64,000 nucleotides of DNA from Pseudomonas oryzicola (GCF_014269185.2 NZ_JABWRZ020000005.1:74607-138606); one strand, 5' to 3'. Positions 1-10,586 are shown, counted from the stretch's first letter. Notes: generated by a model not told the origin, from the letters alone. Translations and numbers: made by a program.

Positions 1-2149
1 TGGACAGGCCGACGCGCTTGCGCGGGATGTCCACTTCCATGACCTTGACCTTGACCACGTCGCCGGCCTTGACCGCCTCACGCGGATCCTTGACGAACTT
101 TTCCGACAGCGCCGAGATGTGCACCAGGCCGTCCTGGTGTACACCGATGTCGACGAAGGCGCCGAAGTTGGTGACGTTGGTGACCACGCCTTCGAGGATC
201 ATGCCCGGCTCCAGGTCCTTGAGGTCTTCGACGCCGTCCTGGAAGGTGGCGGTCTTGAACTCGGGGCGCGGGTCACGGCCAGGCTTGTCCAGTTCCTGCA
301 GGATGTCGGTGACGGTCGGCAGACCGAAGGTTTCATCGGTGAACTGCTTCGGGTCCAGGCGCTTGAGGAAGCTGCTGTCACCGATCAGCGAACGGATGTC
401 GCGGCCGGTGTCGGCGGCAATGCGCTGTACCAGCGGGTAGGCCTCGGGGTGCACTGCGGAAGCGTCCAGCGGGTTGTCGCCGTTCATCACACGGAGGAAG
501 CCGGCGGCCTGTTCGAAGGTTTTTTCACCCAGGCGGCTGACTTTCTTCAGCGCCGCGCGGGTCGCGAACGGGCCGTTGGCATCGCGGTGGGCGACGATGT
601 TCTGCGCCAGGGTGGCGTTGAGGCCGGAAATTCGGGTCAGGAGTGCCACCGAGGCGGTGTTGACGTCGACACCCACGGCGTTCACGCAGTCCTCGACCAC
701 CGCGTCCAGGCCACGTGCCAGCTTCACCTGGGAGACGTCGTGCTGGTACTGACCGACGCCGATGGATTTCGGGTCGATCTTCACCAGCTCGGCCAGCGGG
801 TCCTGCAGGCGGCGGGCGATGGAAACAGCGCCACGGATCGACACGTCCAGGTCCGGGAATTCGCGGGCAGCCAACTCCGATGCGGAGTACACCGAGGCGC
901 CGGCTTCGGAGACCATGACCTTGGTAATCTTCAGCGCCGGGTACTTCTTGACCAGCTCGGCCACCAGCTTGTCGCTTTCGCGGCTGGCGGTACCGTTGCC
1001 GATGGCGATCAACTCCACCGAGTGCTTGGCGCATAGCGCGGCCATGATGGAAATGGTGCGGTCCCAGTCGTTCTTCGGCGCGTGCGGGTAGACCGTGGTG
1101 TGGTCCAGCAGCTTGCCGGTGGCATCGACCACGGCGATCTTGCAGCCGGTGCGCAGGCCCGGGTCGAAGCCCAGGGTAGCGCGCGGGCCGGCCGGGGCGG
1201 CCAGCAGCAGGTCGTGCAGGTTGTGGGCGAACACGTTGATCGCCTCGCCTTCGGCGTTGTCACGCAACTCGCCGAACAGGTCGGTTTCCAGGTGGGTGTA
1301 CAGCTTGACCTTCCAGGTCCAGCGCACCACCTCGCCGAGCCACTTGTCGGCCGGGCGGTTACGGTTCTCGATACCGACGTGGTTACCGATCATCAGCTCG
1401 CAGGGGTGCAGGGTGCCAGGCAGTTCTTCGCCAACCTTGAGCGAGGCGCTCAGCACGCCCTCGTTGCGCCCGCGGAAAATCGCCAGGGCACGGTGCGACG
1501 GCGCGTTGCGCAGCAGTTCGTCATGGGCGAAGTAATCGCGGAACTTGGCGCCTTCCTCTTCCTTGCCCGGCACCACGCGGGCGCTGAGCACGGCCTCCTG
1601 CTTGAGGAAGCTGCGCAGCTTGTCGAGCAGGGCGGCGTCTTCGGCAAAGCGCTCCATCAGGATGTACTTGGCGCCTTCCAGCGCCGCCTTGACGTCGGCC
1701 ACGCCTTTGTCGGCGTTGACGAAACGTGCGGCTTCGCTTTCCGGGGCCAGGTCAGGGTTGTTGAACAGGCCATCGGCCAGCTCGCCGAGGCCGGCTTCCA
1801 GGGCGATCTGGCCCTTGGTGCGGCGCTTCTGCTTGTACGGCAGGTAAAGGTCTTCGAGGCGGGTCTTGGTGTCGGCCAGCTTGATCTCGCGGGCCAGTTC
1901 CGGGGTCAGCTTGCCCTGCTCCTCGATGCTGGCCAGGATGCTGGCGCGGCGCTCGTCGAGTTCACGCAGGTAGCGCAGGCGCTCTTCCAGATGGCGCAGC
2001 TGGGTATCGTCCAGGCTACCGGTCACTTCCTTGCGGTAACGGGCAATGAAGGGCACGGTCGAGCCTTCGTCCAGCAGGCCCACGGCCGCCTCGACCTGCT
2101 GGGGGCGTACGCCCAGTTCCTCGGCGATACGGCTGTTGATGCTGTCCAT
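1..2149 (-). CDS. tex: Tex transcription accessory protein (C-terminus cut by window edge)
   Basis: Tex is a cytoplasmic nucleic-acid-binding protein linked to transcription and translation stress. The translation starts [18 protein letters not shown] and runs through the Tex N-terminal helical region, the YqgF/RNase-H-like domain (around residues 330-450, starting near [19 protein letters not shown]), the helix-hairpin-helix region ([19 protein letters not shown]) and into an S1 RNA-binding domain ([20 protein letters not shown]). About 716 residues lie in the window; family members are about 770-785, so only the end of the S1 domain and tail are missing at position 1. The ATG at 2149 is the natural family start. 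It is divergent from ompR, with about 215 bp between the two starts. Identification is firm from overall sequence. Confidence 0.96.
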   Translation of the reverse strand, partial: MDSINSRIAEELGVRPQQVEAAVGLLDEGSTVPFIARYRKEVTGSLDDTQLRHLEERLRYLRELDERRASILASIEEQGKLTPELAREIKLADTKTRLEDLYLPYKQKRRTKGQIALEAGLGELADGLFNNPDLAPESEAARFVNADKGVADVKAALEGAKYILMERFAEDAALLDKLRSFLKQEAVLSARVVPGKEEEGAKFRDYFAHDELLRNAPSHRALAIFRGRNEGVLSASLKVGEELPGTLHPCELMIGNHVGIENRNRPADKWLGEVVRWTWKVKLYTHLETDLFGELRDNAEGEAINVFAHNLHDLLLAAPAGPRATLGFDPGLRTGCKIAVVDATGKLLDHTTVYPHAPKNDWDRTISIMAALCAKHSVELIAIGNGTASRESDKLVAELVKKYPALKITKVMVSEAGASVYSASELAAREFPDLDVSIRGAVSIARRLQDPLAELVKIDPKSIGVGQYQHDVSQVKLARGLDAVVEDCVNAVGVDVNTASVALLTRISGLNATLAQNIVAHRDANGPFATRAALKKVSRLGEKTFEQAAGFLRVMNGDNPLDASAVHPEAYPLVQRIAADTGRDIRSLIGDSSFLKRLDPKQFTDETFGLPTVTDILQELDKPGRDPRPEFKTATFQDGVEDLKDLEPGMILEGVVTNVTNFGAFVDIGVHQDGLVHISALSEKFVKDPREAVKAGDVVKVKVMEVDIPRKRVGLS

Positions 2150-2366
2150 GTAAACCACCTGACATTGATTAATACGGGGGTCGCCTGTGGGCCTTTCGCC
2201 CGGCGGCGCTGGATGAAAGCCGCGCATTATACCCATCGCAACCGCCTTGCGGTGATGGCGCCCGGCCAGTTGGAACTGGCGCCAGGGGAAAAATCTGCTA
2301 ACAATGCTCACGCAACGTGCAGCAATGGCTACGCCATAATGCGCGGCGATACCAGAGGAGTAATTC

Positions 2367-3107
2367 ATGACCGGCACGCCAAACACCGCTGAAGGTGAAA
2401 AGATTCTCATCGTCGATGACGACCCGGGGCTGAGCAGCTTGCTGGAGCGTTTTTTCGCCAGCAAGGGCTATCGCGCCCGCGCAGTGCCCAACACCGAGCA
2501 AATGGACCGCCTGTTGCAGCGCGAGGTGTTCAACCTGGTCGTGCTCGACCTGATGCTGCCTGGTGAAGACGGCCTGTCGGCATGCAAGCGCCTGCGCCAG
2601 CAGAACAACCAGATCCCGATCATCATGCTCACCGCCAAGGGCGACGAGCTCAGCCGCATCAAGGGCCTGGAACTGGGCGCCGACGACTACCTCGGCAAAC
2701 CGTTCAACCCGGACGAGCTGATGGCCCGGGTCAAGGCCGTTCTGCGCCGCCAGGCCCCGAGCGTGCCGGGTGCGCCGGGCAGTGAAGACGAGTCGGTCAC
2801 CTTCGGCGACTACGAGCTGTCGCTGGCTACCCGCGAACTCAAGCGTGGCGACGAGGTGCACATGCTGACCACCGGTGAGTTCGCCGTACTCAAGGCGCTG
2901 GTCATGCATGCACGCGAGCCGCTGACCCGCGACAAGCTGATGAACCTGGCCCGTGGCCGCGAATGGGATGCGCTGGAGCGCTCCATCGACGTGCAGATCT
3001 CGCGCCTGCGCCGCATGATCGAGCCGGACCCGTCCAAGCCGCGGTATATCCAGACTGTCTGGGGCGTGGGCTACGTGTTCGTACCGGACGGAAACGCCGG
3101 CAAATGA
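2367..3107 (+). CDS. ompR: OmpR two-component response regulator
   Basis: Cytoplasmic DNA-binding response regulator paired with EnvZ; in this family it controls porin and osmotic-response genes. The 246-residue protein has a receiver domain (about 11-125) with the acidic pocket D17-D18-D19, phospho-acceptor D61 ([12 protein letters not shown]), conserved T89 and K111, then a winged-helix trans_reg_C domain (about 147-240) ending in the typical [11 protein letters not shown] motif. An AGAGGAG ribosome site precedes the ATG. The envZ start lies 13 bp after the stop, so the two form an operon. No promoter was pinned down in the 215-bp gap to tex. Confidence 0.97.
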   Translation: MTGTPNTAEGEKILIVDDDPGLSSLLERFFASKGYRARAVPNTEQMDRLLQREVFNLVVLDLMLPGEDGLSACKRLRQQNNQIPIIMLTAKGDELSRIKGLELGADDYLGKPFNPDELMARVKAVLRRQAPSVPGAPGSEDESVTFGDYELSLATRELKRGDEVHMLTTGEFAVLKALVMHAREPLTRDKLMNLARGREWDALERSIDVQISRLRRMIEPDPSKPRYIQTVWGVGYVFVPDGNAGK

Positions 3108-3120
3108 TGCCTCGCCGTCG

Positions 3121-4434
3121 ATGAAGACACCGCTGTGGTTTCCGCAAAGCTTCTTCGCCCGCACGCTGTGGCTGGTGTTGATCGTCGTCCTGTTCTCCAA
3201 GGCCTTGACCCTGGTCTACCTGTTGATGAACGAGGACGTGCTGGTCGACCGTCAGTACAGCCACGGCGTCGCGCTGACCTTGCGCGCCTACTGGGCTGCC
3301 GACGAAGAAAACCGCGACAAGATCGCCGAAGCGGCGGGCCTTATCCGGGTTACCGGCGCGGGGGTGCCCGAGGGCGAGCAGCACTGGCCCTACAGTGAAA
3401 TCTATCAACGGCAGATGCAGGCCGAACTGGGCGATGACACCGAGGTGCGCCTGCGTATTCACGCGCCACCGGCGTTGTGGGTCAACGCGCCGAGCCTGGG
3501 CCCCGGTTGGCTGAAAGTGCCGCTGTACCCGCACCCGCTGCGTGGGCAGAAGATCTGGAACGTGCTGGGTTGGTTCCTGGCCATTGGCTTGCTGTCCACC
3601 GCGTCGGCCTGGATCTTCGTGCGTCAGTTGAACCAGCCGCTAAAGCGCCTGGTGTTCGCCGCCCGCCTGCTGGGCCAGGGGCGCAGTGTGCGCCTGCCGA
3701 TCAGCGATACGCCCAGCGAGATGACCGAGGTGTACAAGGCTTTCAACCAGATGGCCGAGGATGTCGAGCAGGCCGGGCGCGAGCGCGAACTGATGCTGGC
3801 GGGGGTGTCCCACGACCTGCGCACGCCGCTGACACGCTTGCGCCTGTCCCTGTCCTTGTTGAACAGTGACAGCGAGCTGAGTGAAGACATGGTTCGGGAT
3901 ATCGAGGACATGGATGCGATCCTCGATCAGTTCCTGGCCTTCATTCGCGATGGTCGTGACGAACCGCTCGAAGAGGTCGACCTGGCCGACCTGGTGCGCG
4001 AAGTGGTGGCGCCTTACAACCAGCCGGAAGAACGCGTGCGCCTGTGCCTGGAGCCGATTCCGCCGTTCCCGCTGCGCCGGGTTTCGCTCAAGCGCATGCT
4101 GGGCAACCTGATTGGCAACGCCTTGCACCATGCCGGCAAGGGGGTGGAGGTGGCCGCCTATGTGTCGGGTGACGAAAGTGCGCCGTACGTGGTGCTGAGC
4201 GTGCTGGATCGCGGCACGGGGATCGACGAGTCGGAGCTGGAAACCATCTTCAACCCGTTCATTCGCGGCGACCGGGCGCGCAGTGGCAAGGGCACCGGGC
4301 TGGGGCTGGCGATCGTCAAGCGGATCGCGGCGCAGCATGGCGGCAATGTGGAACTGCGCAACCGTTCCGGTGGCGGCATCGAGGCGCGGGTAAGGCTGCC
4401 TTTGGGGCTGTTGCTGCCGCGCAATGCCGTGTGA
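3121..4434 (+). CDS. envZ: EnvZ osmosensor histidine kinase
   Basis: Inner-membrane sensor kinase/phosphatase that phosphorylates OmpR. The 437-residue protein has a first membrane helix at about 15-36, a short periplasmic domain (about 37-145), a second helix at about 147-168, a HAMP linker, and a DHp domain with the phospho-accepting His231 (GVSHDLRTPLTRLRLSLSLL). The catalytic ATPase domain follows, with N box (MLGNLIGNALHHAG), G1 box (DRGTGID) and G2 box (GKGTGLGLAIVKRI). It is co-transcribed with ompR. It converges on rimK, separated by a 14-bp-stem palindrome at 4443-4474 that could stop transcription from both sides. Confidence 0.96.
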   Translation: MKTPLWFPQSFFARTLWLVLIVVLFSKALTLVYLLMNEDVLVDRQYSHGVALTLRAYWAADEENRDKIAEAAGLIRVTGAGVPEGEQHWPYSEIYQRQMQAELGDDTEVRLRIHAPPALWVNAPSLGPGWLKVPLYPHPLRGQKIWNVLGWFLAIGLLSTASAWIFVRQLNQPLKRLVFAARLLGQGRSVRLPISDTPSEMTEVYKAFNQMAEDVEQAGRERELMLAGVSHDLRTPLTRLRLSLSLLNSDSELSEDMVRDIEDMDAILDQFLAFIRDGRDEPLEEVDLADLVREVVAPYNQPEERVRLCLEPIPPFPLRRVSLKRMLGNLIGNALHHAGKGVEVAAYVSGDESAPYVVLSVLDRGTGIDESELETIFNPFIRGDRARSGKGTGLGLAIVKRIAAQHGGNVELRNRSGGGIEARVRLPLGLLLPRNAV

Positions 4435-4442
4435 GGGTCACT

Positions 4443-4474
4443 GGCCTCTTCGCGGCTTTAGCCGCGAAGAGGCC
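4443..4474. repeat. Perfect 14-bp inverted repeat between convergent envZ and rimK
   Basis: Arms 4443-4456 and 4461-4474 are exact reverse complements with a TTTA loop (core TTCGCGGC/GCCGCGAA). It resembles the compact REP palindromes of P. putida and may act as a bidirectional terminator. It has no T-tract, so intrinsic termination is not certain. Confidence 0.7.
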
Positions 4475-4488
4475 GTTACAGCATTGAA

Positions 4489-5394
4489 TCAACCCTTGCC
4501 CTTGGTCCGGGTCTGATTAGGCCCGCCATTCTTCTCCAGATGCTCGATGATCATCGCCGCCACGTTCTTGCCGGTGGTCACCTCGATGCCCTCCAGCCCC
4601 GGCGACGAGTTCACCTCCATCACCAGCGGCCCATGGTTGGACCGCAGGATATCCACACCCGCCACGCTCAGCCCCATCACCTTGGCCGCGCGGATGGCGG
4701 TCATGCGTTCCTCCGGCGTGATCTTGATCAGGCTGGCCACGCCACCACGGTGCAGGTTGGAACGGAACTCGCCGGGTTTGGCCTGGCGCTTCATCGAGGC
4801 GATGACCTTGTCACCGACCACAAAGCAGCGGATGTCCGCGCCGCCAGCTTCCTTGATGTACTCCTGCACCATGATGTTCTGCTTCAGGCCCATGAACGCC
4901 TCGATCACCGACTCGGCCGCCTTGGTGGTTTCGCACAGCACCACGCCGATGCCCTGGGTGCCTTCCAGCACCTTGATCACCAGCGGGGCGCCGTTGACCA
5001 TCTGGATCAGGTCGGGAATATCGTCCGGCGAGTGGGCGAAGCCGGTAATCGGCAGGCCGATGCCACGCCGCGACAACAATTGCAGTGAGCGCAGCTTGTC
5101 CCGCGAGCGGGCAATCGCCACCGACTCGTTGAGCGGATACACGCCCATCATCTCGAACTGGCGCAGCACTGCGCAGCCATAGAAGGTTACCGAGGCCCCG
5201 ATGCGCGGGATCACCGCATCGAACCCTTCCAGTGGTTTGCCGCGGTAGTGAATCTGCGGCTTGTGGCTGGCTATGTTCATGTAGGCCCGCAGGGTATCGA
5301 TCACCACCATTTCGTGGCCCCGCTGGGTTCCGGCTTCGACCAGGCGGCGGGTGGAATACAGACGCGGATTGCGCGACAGCACAGCGATCTTCAT
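4489..5394 (-). CDS. rimK: RimK, ATP-grasp ligase adding glutamate to ribosomal protein S6
   Basis: RimK ligates glutamate residues to the C-terminus of ribosomal protein S6, altering ribosome behaviour; in Pseudomonas it affects motility and adaptation. The 301-residue protein begins [20 protein letters not shown] and shows the ATP-grasp fold: the [17 protein letters not shown] lysine/glycine-rich segment, the [18 protein letters not shown] segment, and the metal-binding end [26 protein letters not shown]. The start chosen overlaps the end of rimB by 4 nt (ATGA), which indicates translational coupling. The reading frame extends further upstream but family members start here. Confidence 0.95.
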   Translation of the reverse strand: MKIAVLSRNPRLYSTRRLVEAGTQRGHEMVVIDTLRAYMNIASHKPQIHYRGKPLEGFDAVIPRIGASVTFYGCAVLRQFEMMGVYPLNESVAIARSRDKLRSLQLLSRRGIGLPITGFAHSPDDIPDLIQMVNGAPLVIKVLEGTQGIGVVLCETTKAAESVIEAFMGLKQNIMVQEYIKEAGGADIRCFVVGDKVIASMKRQAKPGEFRSNLHRGGVASLIKITPEERMTAIRAAKVMGLSVAGVDILRSNHGPLVMEVNSSPGLEGIEVTTGKNVAAMIIEHLEKNGGPNQTRTKGKG

Positions 5395-5873
5395 GCAGCA
5401 CCTGTGACAGGGGAAAGGGTGGCCGGGAAGGCCGGTTTGTCTTGTACGTATTTCAGCCCGGGGTTGACCACCAACTGGCCGTGGATCAGCGCCTTGGATC
5501 CCAGCAACAGGCGGTAGCGCATGTTCTTGCGGCAGGCCAGGGTGAACTCCACCTCCCACACACCATCGCCCAGTGCGAGTGACGTGCGGATGACATAGCG
5601 GGTCTGGGCCTGGCCGTTGGAGCTCTTGATGGTCTTCATGGTCACCAGTGGTGCCTCGCACCGACGATGGCGCAACTGCACTACCGAGCCCAGGTGGGCG
5701 GTGAAGCGGACCCAGGGCTGACCGTCACGCTCGAACGGTTCGATTTCGGTGGCATGCAGGCTGGAGGTGCTGGCACCGGTGTCGATCTTGGCGCGCAACC
5801 CGGCCACGCCAAGGTCGGGCAGGGCTACCCACTCGCGCAGGCCGATCACAGTCAAATGGTCAAATGTCTTCAC
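5391..5873 (-). CDS. rimB: RimB, retropepsin-like protease of the rim operon
   Basis: RimB acts with RimK in Pseudomonas S6 modification. The family is often labelled 'ATP-dependent zinc protease', but the sequence carries the retropepsin signature [12 protein letters not shown], where D-T-G-A would supply the catalytic aspartate. I use the GTG start at 5873 (protein beginning as [15 protein letters not shown], 160 residues). It has an AGGG about 10 nt upstream and matches the usual family N-terminus. An ATG at 5930 would add 19 residues but lacks a ribosome site and would nearly touch hslR. The gene overlaps rimK by 4 nt. It is divergent from hslR, with 109 bp between start codons. Confidence 0.85.
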   Translation of the reverse strand: MKTFDHLTVIGLREWVALPDLGVAGLRAKIDTGASTSSLHATEIEPFERDGQPWVRFTAHLGSVVQLRHRRCEAPLVTMKTIKSSNGQAQTRYVIRTSLALGDGVWEVEFTLACRKNMRYRLLLGSKALIHGQLVVNPGLKYVQDKPAFPATLSPVTGAA

Positions 5874-5982
5874 GAAGCGCACCCTGCTGATGAGGTGTTG
5901 AACTGTAAGCACGGCGGGGATTTTTTGCATCCGATCGTTACGGTAGTACAGTTCGATGAAACACAGCATTCGAGGTAGCGGG

Positions 5983-6384
5983 ATGGCATACAAAGCCGAA
6001 GACGACGACAAGGTCCGCCTGGACAAATGGCTGTGGGCGGCTCGCTTCTACAAGACCCGCGCACTGGCCAAGGCGGCGATCGAGAGCGGCAAGGTGCATT
6101 GCCGCGGCGAGCGCTGCAAGCCGGGCAAGGAGCCGCGGGTCGGCGACGAATTCGTGTTGCGTACGGGGTTCGATGAACGCACGGTGGTGGTGAAGGCACT
6201 GTCGGTGGTGAGGCGTGGGGCGCCGGAGGCGCAGACGTTGTACGAAGAAACCGAAGAGAGCGTGCGCCGGCGTGAGCAGGCGGCGGAAATGCGCAAGGCA
6301 GGGGCCATGGGCGTGACTACCGATGGCCGGCCGACCAAGAAGCAGCGGCGGCAGATTCACCAACTGCATGGCAGCTTTGAATAG
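5983..6384 (+). CDS. hslR: HslR heat-shock protein 15 (S4-domain RNA-binding protein)
   Basis: Hsp15 binds stalled 50S ribosomal subunits carrying nascent chains through an S4 RNA-binding domain and helps recycle them. The 133-residue protein starts MAYKAEDDDKVRLDKWLWAAR. The S4 core is DKWLWAARFYKTRALAKAAI with GKVHCRGERCKPGKEPRVGDE following, and the C-terminal tail is basic (GRPTKKQRRQIHQLHG). I choose the ATG at 5983 because a GAGGT ribosome site lies 9 nt before it; the in-frame ATG at 5956 has none. Two genes further on the same strand is hslO, another heat-shock chaperone. Confidence 0.93.
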   Translation: MAYKAEDDDKVRLDKWLWAARFYKTRALAKAAIESGKVHCRGERCKPGKEPRVGDEFVLRTGFDERTVVVKALSVVRRGAPEAQTLYEETEESVRRREQAAEMRKAGAMGVTTDGRPTKKQRRQIHQLHGSFE

Positions 6385-6386
6385 CG

Positions 6387-6403
6387 GGGGCGCTTTGCGC
6401 CCC
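6387..6403. terminator. GC-rich hairpin between convergent hslR and PAP2 gene
   Basis: GGGGCGC-TTT-GCGCCCC forms a 7-bp stem just after the hslR stop codon, followed by a short REP-like palindrome (CTGGCAAGCCAG). No T-run follows, so terminator function is inferred from position and stem strength. Confidence 0.45.
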
Positions 6404-6432
6404 ATCGCTGGCAAGCCAGCTGCCACGTGGTC

Positions 6433-7227
6433 TTAACGGATGACGGCCATCCGTCCGACCAACGGTAATTTGCCCAGCAGGTTGAACAACGGCGCTGTCC
6501 AGCGCATCAGCGCCGCACTGCCCTTGGCCGCCAGCGGCGTGTAACAGCTCCAGCCCAACGCCAGCAGCGCCATCAGTAACCCGCCGATGTAGTCGTCCTG
6601 CCCCCAGTGGGCACCAGCCACCAGGCGCGGCAGCATGAACAGCAGCGCCAGTGCCCAGATCACCAGGTACTGCACCAGGCGCCGGCTGAATACGCTCATG
6701 AACAGCGCCCAGATCAGCAGAACCGAGGCGTGGTCGCCGGGGAAACTGTTGCTTGAGCGGTCCTTCAGCTCCCAGGCCTTTTCCAGGTTCGGATAGTAAT
6801 CGCTCAGGTGCACGACGTTGTCGAACACCATCGATGGGCTGTCGTGCTGCCAGCCCATTGCAGCCACCCACTTGGAAAACAGCGCGCGAATCACCACTAA
6901 GAGGACAAGCGTGACCAGAAAGCCGAAAAAGGCTTGGCGAACCTGTGCCGCCTTGAATACCCAGTCGCCGCGGACAAGCACTGCCAGCAGGATCAGGCCG
7001 ACGACGACGTCGAAGGGGCGCAGGCTGCCGAGCGTCCAGATGTAGCGCCACGTGGCATTTTCTGCCAGCGGTGCATTCAGGCTGTGAAACAGCCATTCGT
7101 CGAAAGTCAGGCACAGGATCTGGCCAACGGGCCATAACCAGAAACACAGTAGGACGATGGGAAGCAGCGTGCAGGCTGCCAATGGCCCGAAGGACCACCT
7201 TGCTTGGAACAGTGGTGGATTGTCCAT
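6433..7227 (-). CDS. PAP2-family membrane phosphatase
   Basis: An integral membrane phosphatase of the PAP2 (type 2 phosphatidic acid phosphatase) superfamily, 264 residues with about six hydrophobic helices starting at residues 13-32. Motif C2 is visible as NSFPGDHASVLLIW and motif C3 as RLVAGAHWGQDD, supplying the two catalytic histidines and the aspartate. Motif C1 is weak (a lysine in ELKDRSS). The substrate is unknown; relatives remove phosphate from lipid A, Kdo, undecaprenyl-pyrophosphate or phosphatidate. The start has a GAGGT ribosome site. It is divergent from hslO and seems to be a single-gene unit. Confidence 0.85.
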   Translation of the reverse strand: MDNPPLFQARWSFGPLAACTLLPIVLLCFWLWPVGQILCLTFDEWLFHSLNAPLAENATWRYIWTLGSLRPFDVVVGLILLAVLVRGDWVFKAAQVRQAFFGFLVTLVLLVVIRALFSKWVAAMGWQHDSPSMVFDNVVHLSDYYPNLEKAWELKDRSSNSFPGDHASVLLIWALFMSVFSRRLVQYLVIWALALLFMLPRLVAGAHWGQDDYIGGLLMALLALGWSCYTPLAAKGSAALMRWTAPLFNLLGKLPLVGRMAVIR

Positions 7228-7348
7228 AAAATACCTCTATTGCAAACAGGACGCGGAGCGCATCGTAAGCGCTCTATAACGGGGTTCTCGCTCGATTTTC
7301 GACAACCCTTGTAACCATTTTGTCATTATTCTCAGATAGCCAAAACCT

Positions 7349-8248
7349 ATGAGCGAATTGCCTGATACCGATTTCACCCAACGTTTCATCTTCGACGAGC
7401 GCGATGTGCGCGGCGAGTGGGTGTCTCTCGATGACAGCTACGCCGCGGTGCTGGCGCGTCATGAGTACCCACTGCCGGTGCAGACGTTGCTCGGTGAACT
7501 GATGTCCGCCACTGCCCTGTTGGTAGGGGCGCTGAAATTCGACGGCCTGCTGATTCTGCAGGCGCGTTCGGAGGGGCCGATCCCGCTGTTGATGGTCGAA
7601 TGTTCCGGTGATCGCGACATCCGCGGCATGGCCCGCTACGAAGCGGACCAGATCCCGGCCGATGCGACCCTGTCGCAGCTGATGCCCGATGGCCACCTGA
7701 CCCTGACCATCGACCCGGTCAAGGGCCAGCGTTACCAGGGTACCGTCGACCTCGATGGCGCCAACCTGGCGGAGTGCTTCACCAATTACTTCGTGCAGTC
7801 GCAACAGCTCAATACCCGTTTCTGGCTGCATGCCGAAGGCGGCAAGGCCCGTGGCCTGCTGCTGCAGCAACTGCCGCGCGATCGCCAGCCCGACGATGAA
7901 GAGCGCGAAGCGAGCTGGCAGCACGTGGTAGCCCTGGCCACCACGCTCAAGGCCGATGAGTGGGCCCTGGACAACGAAACCTTGCTGCACCGCCTGTACC
8001 ACGAGGATGCCGTGCGCCTGTTCGACATCCAGCCGTTGCGCTTCAATTGCAGTTGCTCTCGTGAACGTTCCGGCAATGCGCTGGTCAGTCTGGGCGAGCA
8101 GGACGCCAAGGCCTTGGTCGAAGAGTGCGGCGGGCAGGTCGAGATCGATTGCCAGTTCTGTAACGAGCGCTATTTCTTCGATGCCAGTGACGTGGCGCAA
8201 TTGTTTGCCGGTGGCGGCACGGACGTAGCCTCAGAAACTCGCCACTGA
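7349..8248 (+). CDS. hslO: HslO (Hsp33) redox-regulated chaperone
   Basis: Hsp33 is a cytoplasmic holdase switched on by oxidative and heat stress. The 299-residue protein starts [15 protein letters not shown] and carries the zinc-binding redox switch near the C-terminus: C234-x-C236 and C268-x-x-C271 (CSC ... CQFC), with the usual spacing. Oxidation of these cysteines releases zinc and unfolds the linker to expose the client site. The gene stands alone between the divergent PAP2 gene and pckA. Length and motif agree with the family. Confidence 0.96.
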   Translation: MSELPDTDFTQRFIFDERDVRGEWVSLDDSYAAVLARHEYPLPVQTLLGELMSATALLVGALKFDGLLILQARSEGPIPLLMVECSGDRDIRGMARYEADQIPADATLSQLMPDGHLTLTIDPVKGQRYQGTVDLDGANLAECFTNYFVQSQQLNTRFWLHAEGGKARGLLLQQLPRDRQPDDEEREASWQHVVALATTLKADEWALDNETLLHRLYHEDAVRLFDIQPLRFNCSCSRERSGNALVSLGEQDAKALVEECGGQVEIDCQFCNERYFFDASDVAQLFAGGGTDVASETRH

Positions 8249-8259
8249 AACGTTTAACT

Positions 8260-8341
8260 ACAGGACAATTTCCTGTCGAATTGCGCAAAAGCGCAGTTCT
8301 GACAGGAGGGGCCTACTTTTTTTGGGCGTTTCTGGCATAAT
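8260..8341 (+). promoter_or_regulatory. Leader and promoter region of pckA
   Basis: The 179-bp gap before pckA holds a 6-bp inverted repeat (ACAGGA at 8260-8265, TCCTGT at 8271-8276), a small GCGC-AAAA-GCGC hairpin at 8283-8294 and a good -10-like CATAAT at 8336-8341. I see no matching -35, which would suit an activator-dependent promoter. This assignment is inference. Confidence 0.3.
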
Positions 8342-8427
8342 CCGGCCACTTTTTTCGCTGTAGTAGTTTTTTCGAGACAACTACAAAACGTTTGGAGCAC
8401 TCGGCCTCGGGCCGGATGGGGTATCTC

Positions 8428-9969
8428 ATGACGCAAGCCAACAACACCGTGTACACCGACCTGAGCGTCGATGAGCTGGTAAAAGAAGCGCTGCAACGCG
8501 GTGAAGGCGTACTAGCCGATACTGGTGCACTGGTCGTGGAGACTGGTCACCGTACTGGCCGTTCGCCGGCTGACCGTTTCATCGTCGAAGAACCTTCCAC
8601 CCAGGACGCCATTGCCTGGGGCCCGATCAACCGCAAGTTCCCGGCCGACAAGTTCGATGCCCTGTGGGACCGCGTCGAGGCGTTCAACAACGCCCAGGAT
8701 CACTTCGTTTCCTACGTTCACGTAGGAGCGGCAGCCGAGCACTACCTGCCGGTGAAGATGACCACCCAGACTGCCTGGCAGAACCTGTTCGGTCGTTGCC
8801 TGTTCATCAACCCGGAGCAGTACAACCCGGCTGGCCGCGGTGAGTGGCAGATCCTCAACGTTGCCAACTTCGTGTGCGAGCCGGAGCGTGACGGTACCAA
8901 CTCCGATGGCTGCGTGATCATCAACTTCGCCCAGAAGAAGGTGCTGATCGCTGGCATGCGCTACGCCGGCGAAATGAAGAAAGCCATGTTCTCGGTGCAG
9001 AACTTCCTGCTGCCGGCTGCCGACGTGCTGCCGATGCACTGCGCCGCCAACATCGGCGAAGCAGGCGACGTGACCCTGTTCTTCGGCCTGTCCGGCACCG
9101 GCAAGACCACCCTGTCGGCCGACGAAAGCCGTTACCTGATCGGTGACGACGAGCACGGCTGGGGCGAGGGCGTGGTCTTCAACATGGAAGGTGGTTGCTA
9201 CGCCAAGTGCATCGACCTTTCCGAGAAGAACGAGCCGGTCATCTGGAAAGCCATCAAGCATGGTGCAGTGCTGGAAAACGTCGTCCTCGACGCCAACAAG
9301 CACGCCGACTACACCGACGTCAGCCTGACCCAGAACAGCCGTGCGGCCTACCCGCTGGAGCACGTGGCCAAGCGTTCCGAAGCGAACCTGGGCGGCGAGC
9401 CGAACGCAGTGATCTTCCTGACCTGCGACCTGACCGGTGTTCTGCCTCCGGTGTCGATCTTGAACAACGAGCAGGCGGCCTACCACTTCCTGTCCGGCTA
9501 CACCGCGCTGGTCGGTTCCACCGAAATGGGTTCGGGCGGCGGCATCAAGTCGACCTTCTCTACCTGCTTCGGCGCCCCGTTCTTCCCGCGCCCGGCTGGT
9601 GAATACGCCGAGCTGCTGATCAAGCGTATCAACGGCTTCAACTCCAAGGTCTACCTGGTCAACACCGGCTGGACCGGCGGTGGCTATGGCGTTGGCAAGC
9701 GCTTCAGCATCCCGACCACCCGTGCCGTGATCGCTGCGATCCAGAGCGGCGCGCTGGTTGGTGCCGAAACCGAGCACCTGGACATCATCAACCTGGACGT
9801 GCCGAAGGCTGTTCCGGGTGTTGAAGCCGAGCTGCTCAACCCGCGCACCAACTGGGCTGACAAGGCTGCCTACGACGAGGCTGCCAAGGGCCTGGCCAAG
9901 CTGTTCATCGAAAACTTCAAGAAGTTCGAAGTTTCCGACGCCATCAAGGCCGCTGGCCCGCAGCTGTAA
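8428..9969 (+). CDS. pckA: Phosphoenolpyruvate carboxykinase (ATP)
   Basis: Converts oxaloacetate plus ATP to phosphoenolpyruvate plus CO2, the first step of gluconeogenesis. It is central in pseudomonads growing on organic and amino acids. The 513-residue protein begins [18 protein letters not shown] and has the P-loop [14 protein letters not shown] (about residue 220), the metal-binding [22 protein letters not shown] region, and the conserved [11 protein letters not shown] near the N-terminus. The ATG at 8428 gives the family length; upstream in-frame starts (TTG 8392, ATG 8415) have no better ribosome site. A strong intrinsic terminator follows at 9993, so the gene is monocistronic. Confidence 0.97.
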   Translation: MTQANNTVYTDLSVDELVKEALQRGEGVLADTGALVVETGHRTGRSPADRFIVEEPSTQDAIAWGPINRKFPADKFDALWDRVEAFNNAQDHFVSYVHVGAAAEHYLPVKMTTQTAWQNLFGRCLFINPEQYNPAGRGEWQILNVANFVCEPERDGTNSDGCVIINFAQKKVLIAGMRYAGEMKKAMFSVQNFLLPAADVLPMHCAANIGEAGDVTLFFGLSGTGKTTLSADESRYLIGDDEHGWGEGVVFNMEGGCYAKCIDLSEKNEPVIWKAIKHGAVLENVVLDANKHADYTDVSLTQNSRAAYPLEHVAKRSEANLGGEPNAVIFLTCDLTGVLPPVSILNNEQAAYHFLSGYTALVGSTEMGSGGGIKSTFSTCFGAPFFPRPAGEYAELLIKRINGFNSKVYLVNTGWTGGGYGVGKRFSIPTTRAVIAAIQSGALVGAETEHLDIINLDVPKAVPGVEAELLNPRTNWADKAAYDEAAKGLAKLFIENFKKFEVSDAIKAAGPQL

Positions 9970-9992
9970 GCTGCCGCTGGTTGCAACCAGGA

Positions 9993-10015
9993 GCCGCCCC
10001 TCGGGGCGGCTTTTT
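9993..10015 (+). terminator. Rho-independent terminator of pckA
   Basis: GCCGCCCC-TC-GGGGCGGC is a perfect 8-bp stem followed by TTTTT, 23 nt after the pckA stop codon. Confidence 0.92.
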
Positions 10016-10115
10016 GTTTCTCCTCCACACGCCCTTGGAGGAGCGGCACAGGCAGCGAAAGTCAGGTTTTTCTGTTTCACTGTCAGCATCCAATGCGAAG
10101 ACAAGAGCCAGAACA

Positions 10116-10556
10116 ATGACCGAATCCCCTCAACGCACTGCCTTCTCCCACTTCCACCCCATCCTCACCCGCCCGCAGGACAATGACCTGAACGGCCACA
10201 TTGCCGGGGCCACCGTGCACGGCTTCTTCGAAACCGCTATCCAGGCGTTTCTCGTCGAACAGGCCGAGCTGGACCTGCGCGATGGCGAACTGGCAGCCTT
10301 CGTGGTCAGTTCTGCGGCGGATTTCTATGCGTTGCCGGGCTTTCCGGATGTGCTGGAAGTCGGGCTGGGGGCCGCGCGCCTGGCGGGCAGTACGGTGGAG
10401 TACCGCCTGGCGCTGTTTCGCCCGGGTGAGCCGCAAGCATGCGCGGCAGGGACGGTGGTACAGGTGTTCGTCGAGCGCGCCAGCGGCCGGCCGGTAATGC
10501 TGCCAGAGACGCTGCAAATGATCCTGTCCGGCGTGATGCAGGAACAGCAGGCATGA
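10116..10556 (+). CDS. Hotdog-fold acyl-CoA thioesterase (4HBT type)
   Basis: A 146-residue single-domain protein of the 4-hydroxybenzoyl-CoA thioesterase-like hotdog family, probably hydrolysing acyl-CoA in the cytoplasm. The N-terminal segment has RPQDNDLNGHIAGATVHGFFE, a variant of the usual D-x-D-x-x-G-H-x-N motif in which Ala-Gly replaces the Asn region. A long beta-strand-rich region follows. The start is the ATG at 10116; the open frame extends upstream into the pckA terminator, which cannot be coding. A hairpin terminator follows at once. The physiological substrate is not known. Confidence 0.75.
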   Translation: MTESPQRTAFSHFHPILTRPQDNDLNGHIAGATVHGFFETAIQAFLVEQAELDLRDGELAAFVVSSAADFYALPGFPDVLEVGLGAARLAGSTVEYRLALFRPGEPQACAAGTVVQVFVERASGRPVMLPETLQMILSGVMQEQQA

Positions 10557-10560
10557 AAAA

Positions 10561-10586
10561 GCCCCGCTGGCAGGGGCGGGGCTTTT
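10561..10586. terminator. Intrinsic terminator after the thioesterase gene
   Basis: GCCCCGC and GGCGGGGC form a stem followed by TTTT on the + strand, with AAAAA before it on the same strand, so it can serve both the thioesterase (+) and the convergent glycine-zipper gene (-). Confidence 0.88.

Noticed and set aside
5874..6026. Longer RimB starting as far up as 6026
   Set aside because: Would overlap the start of the divergent hslR gene and adds residues absent from the family; the GTG at 5873 fits better.
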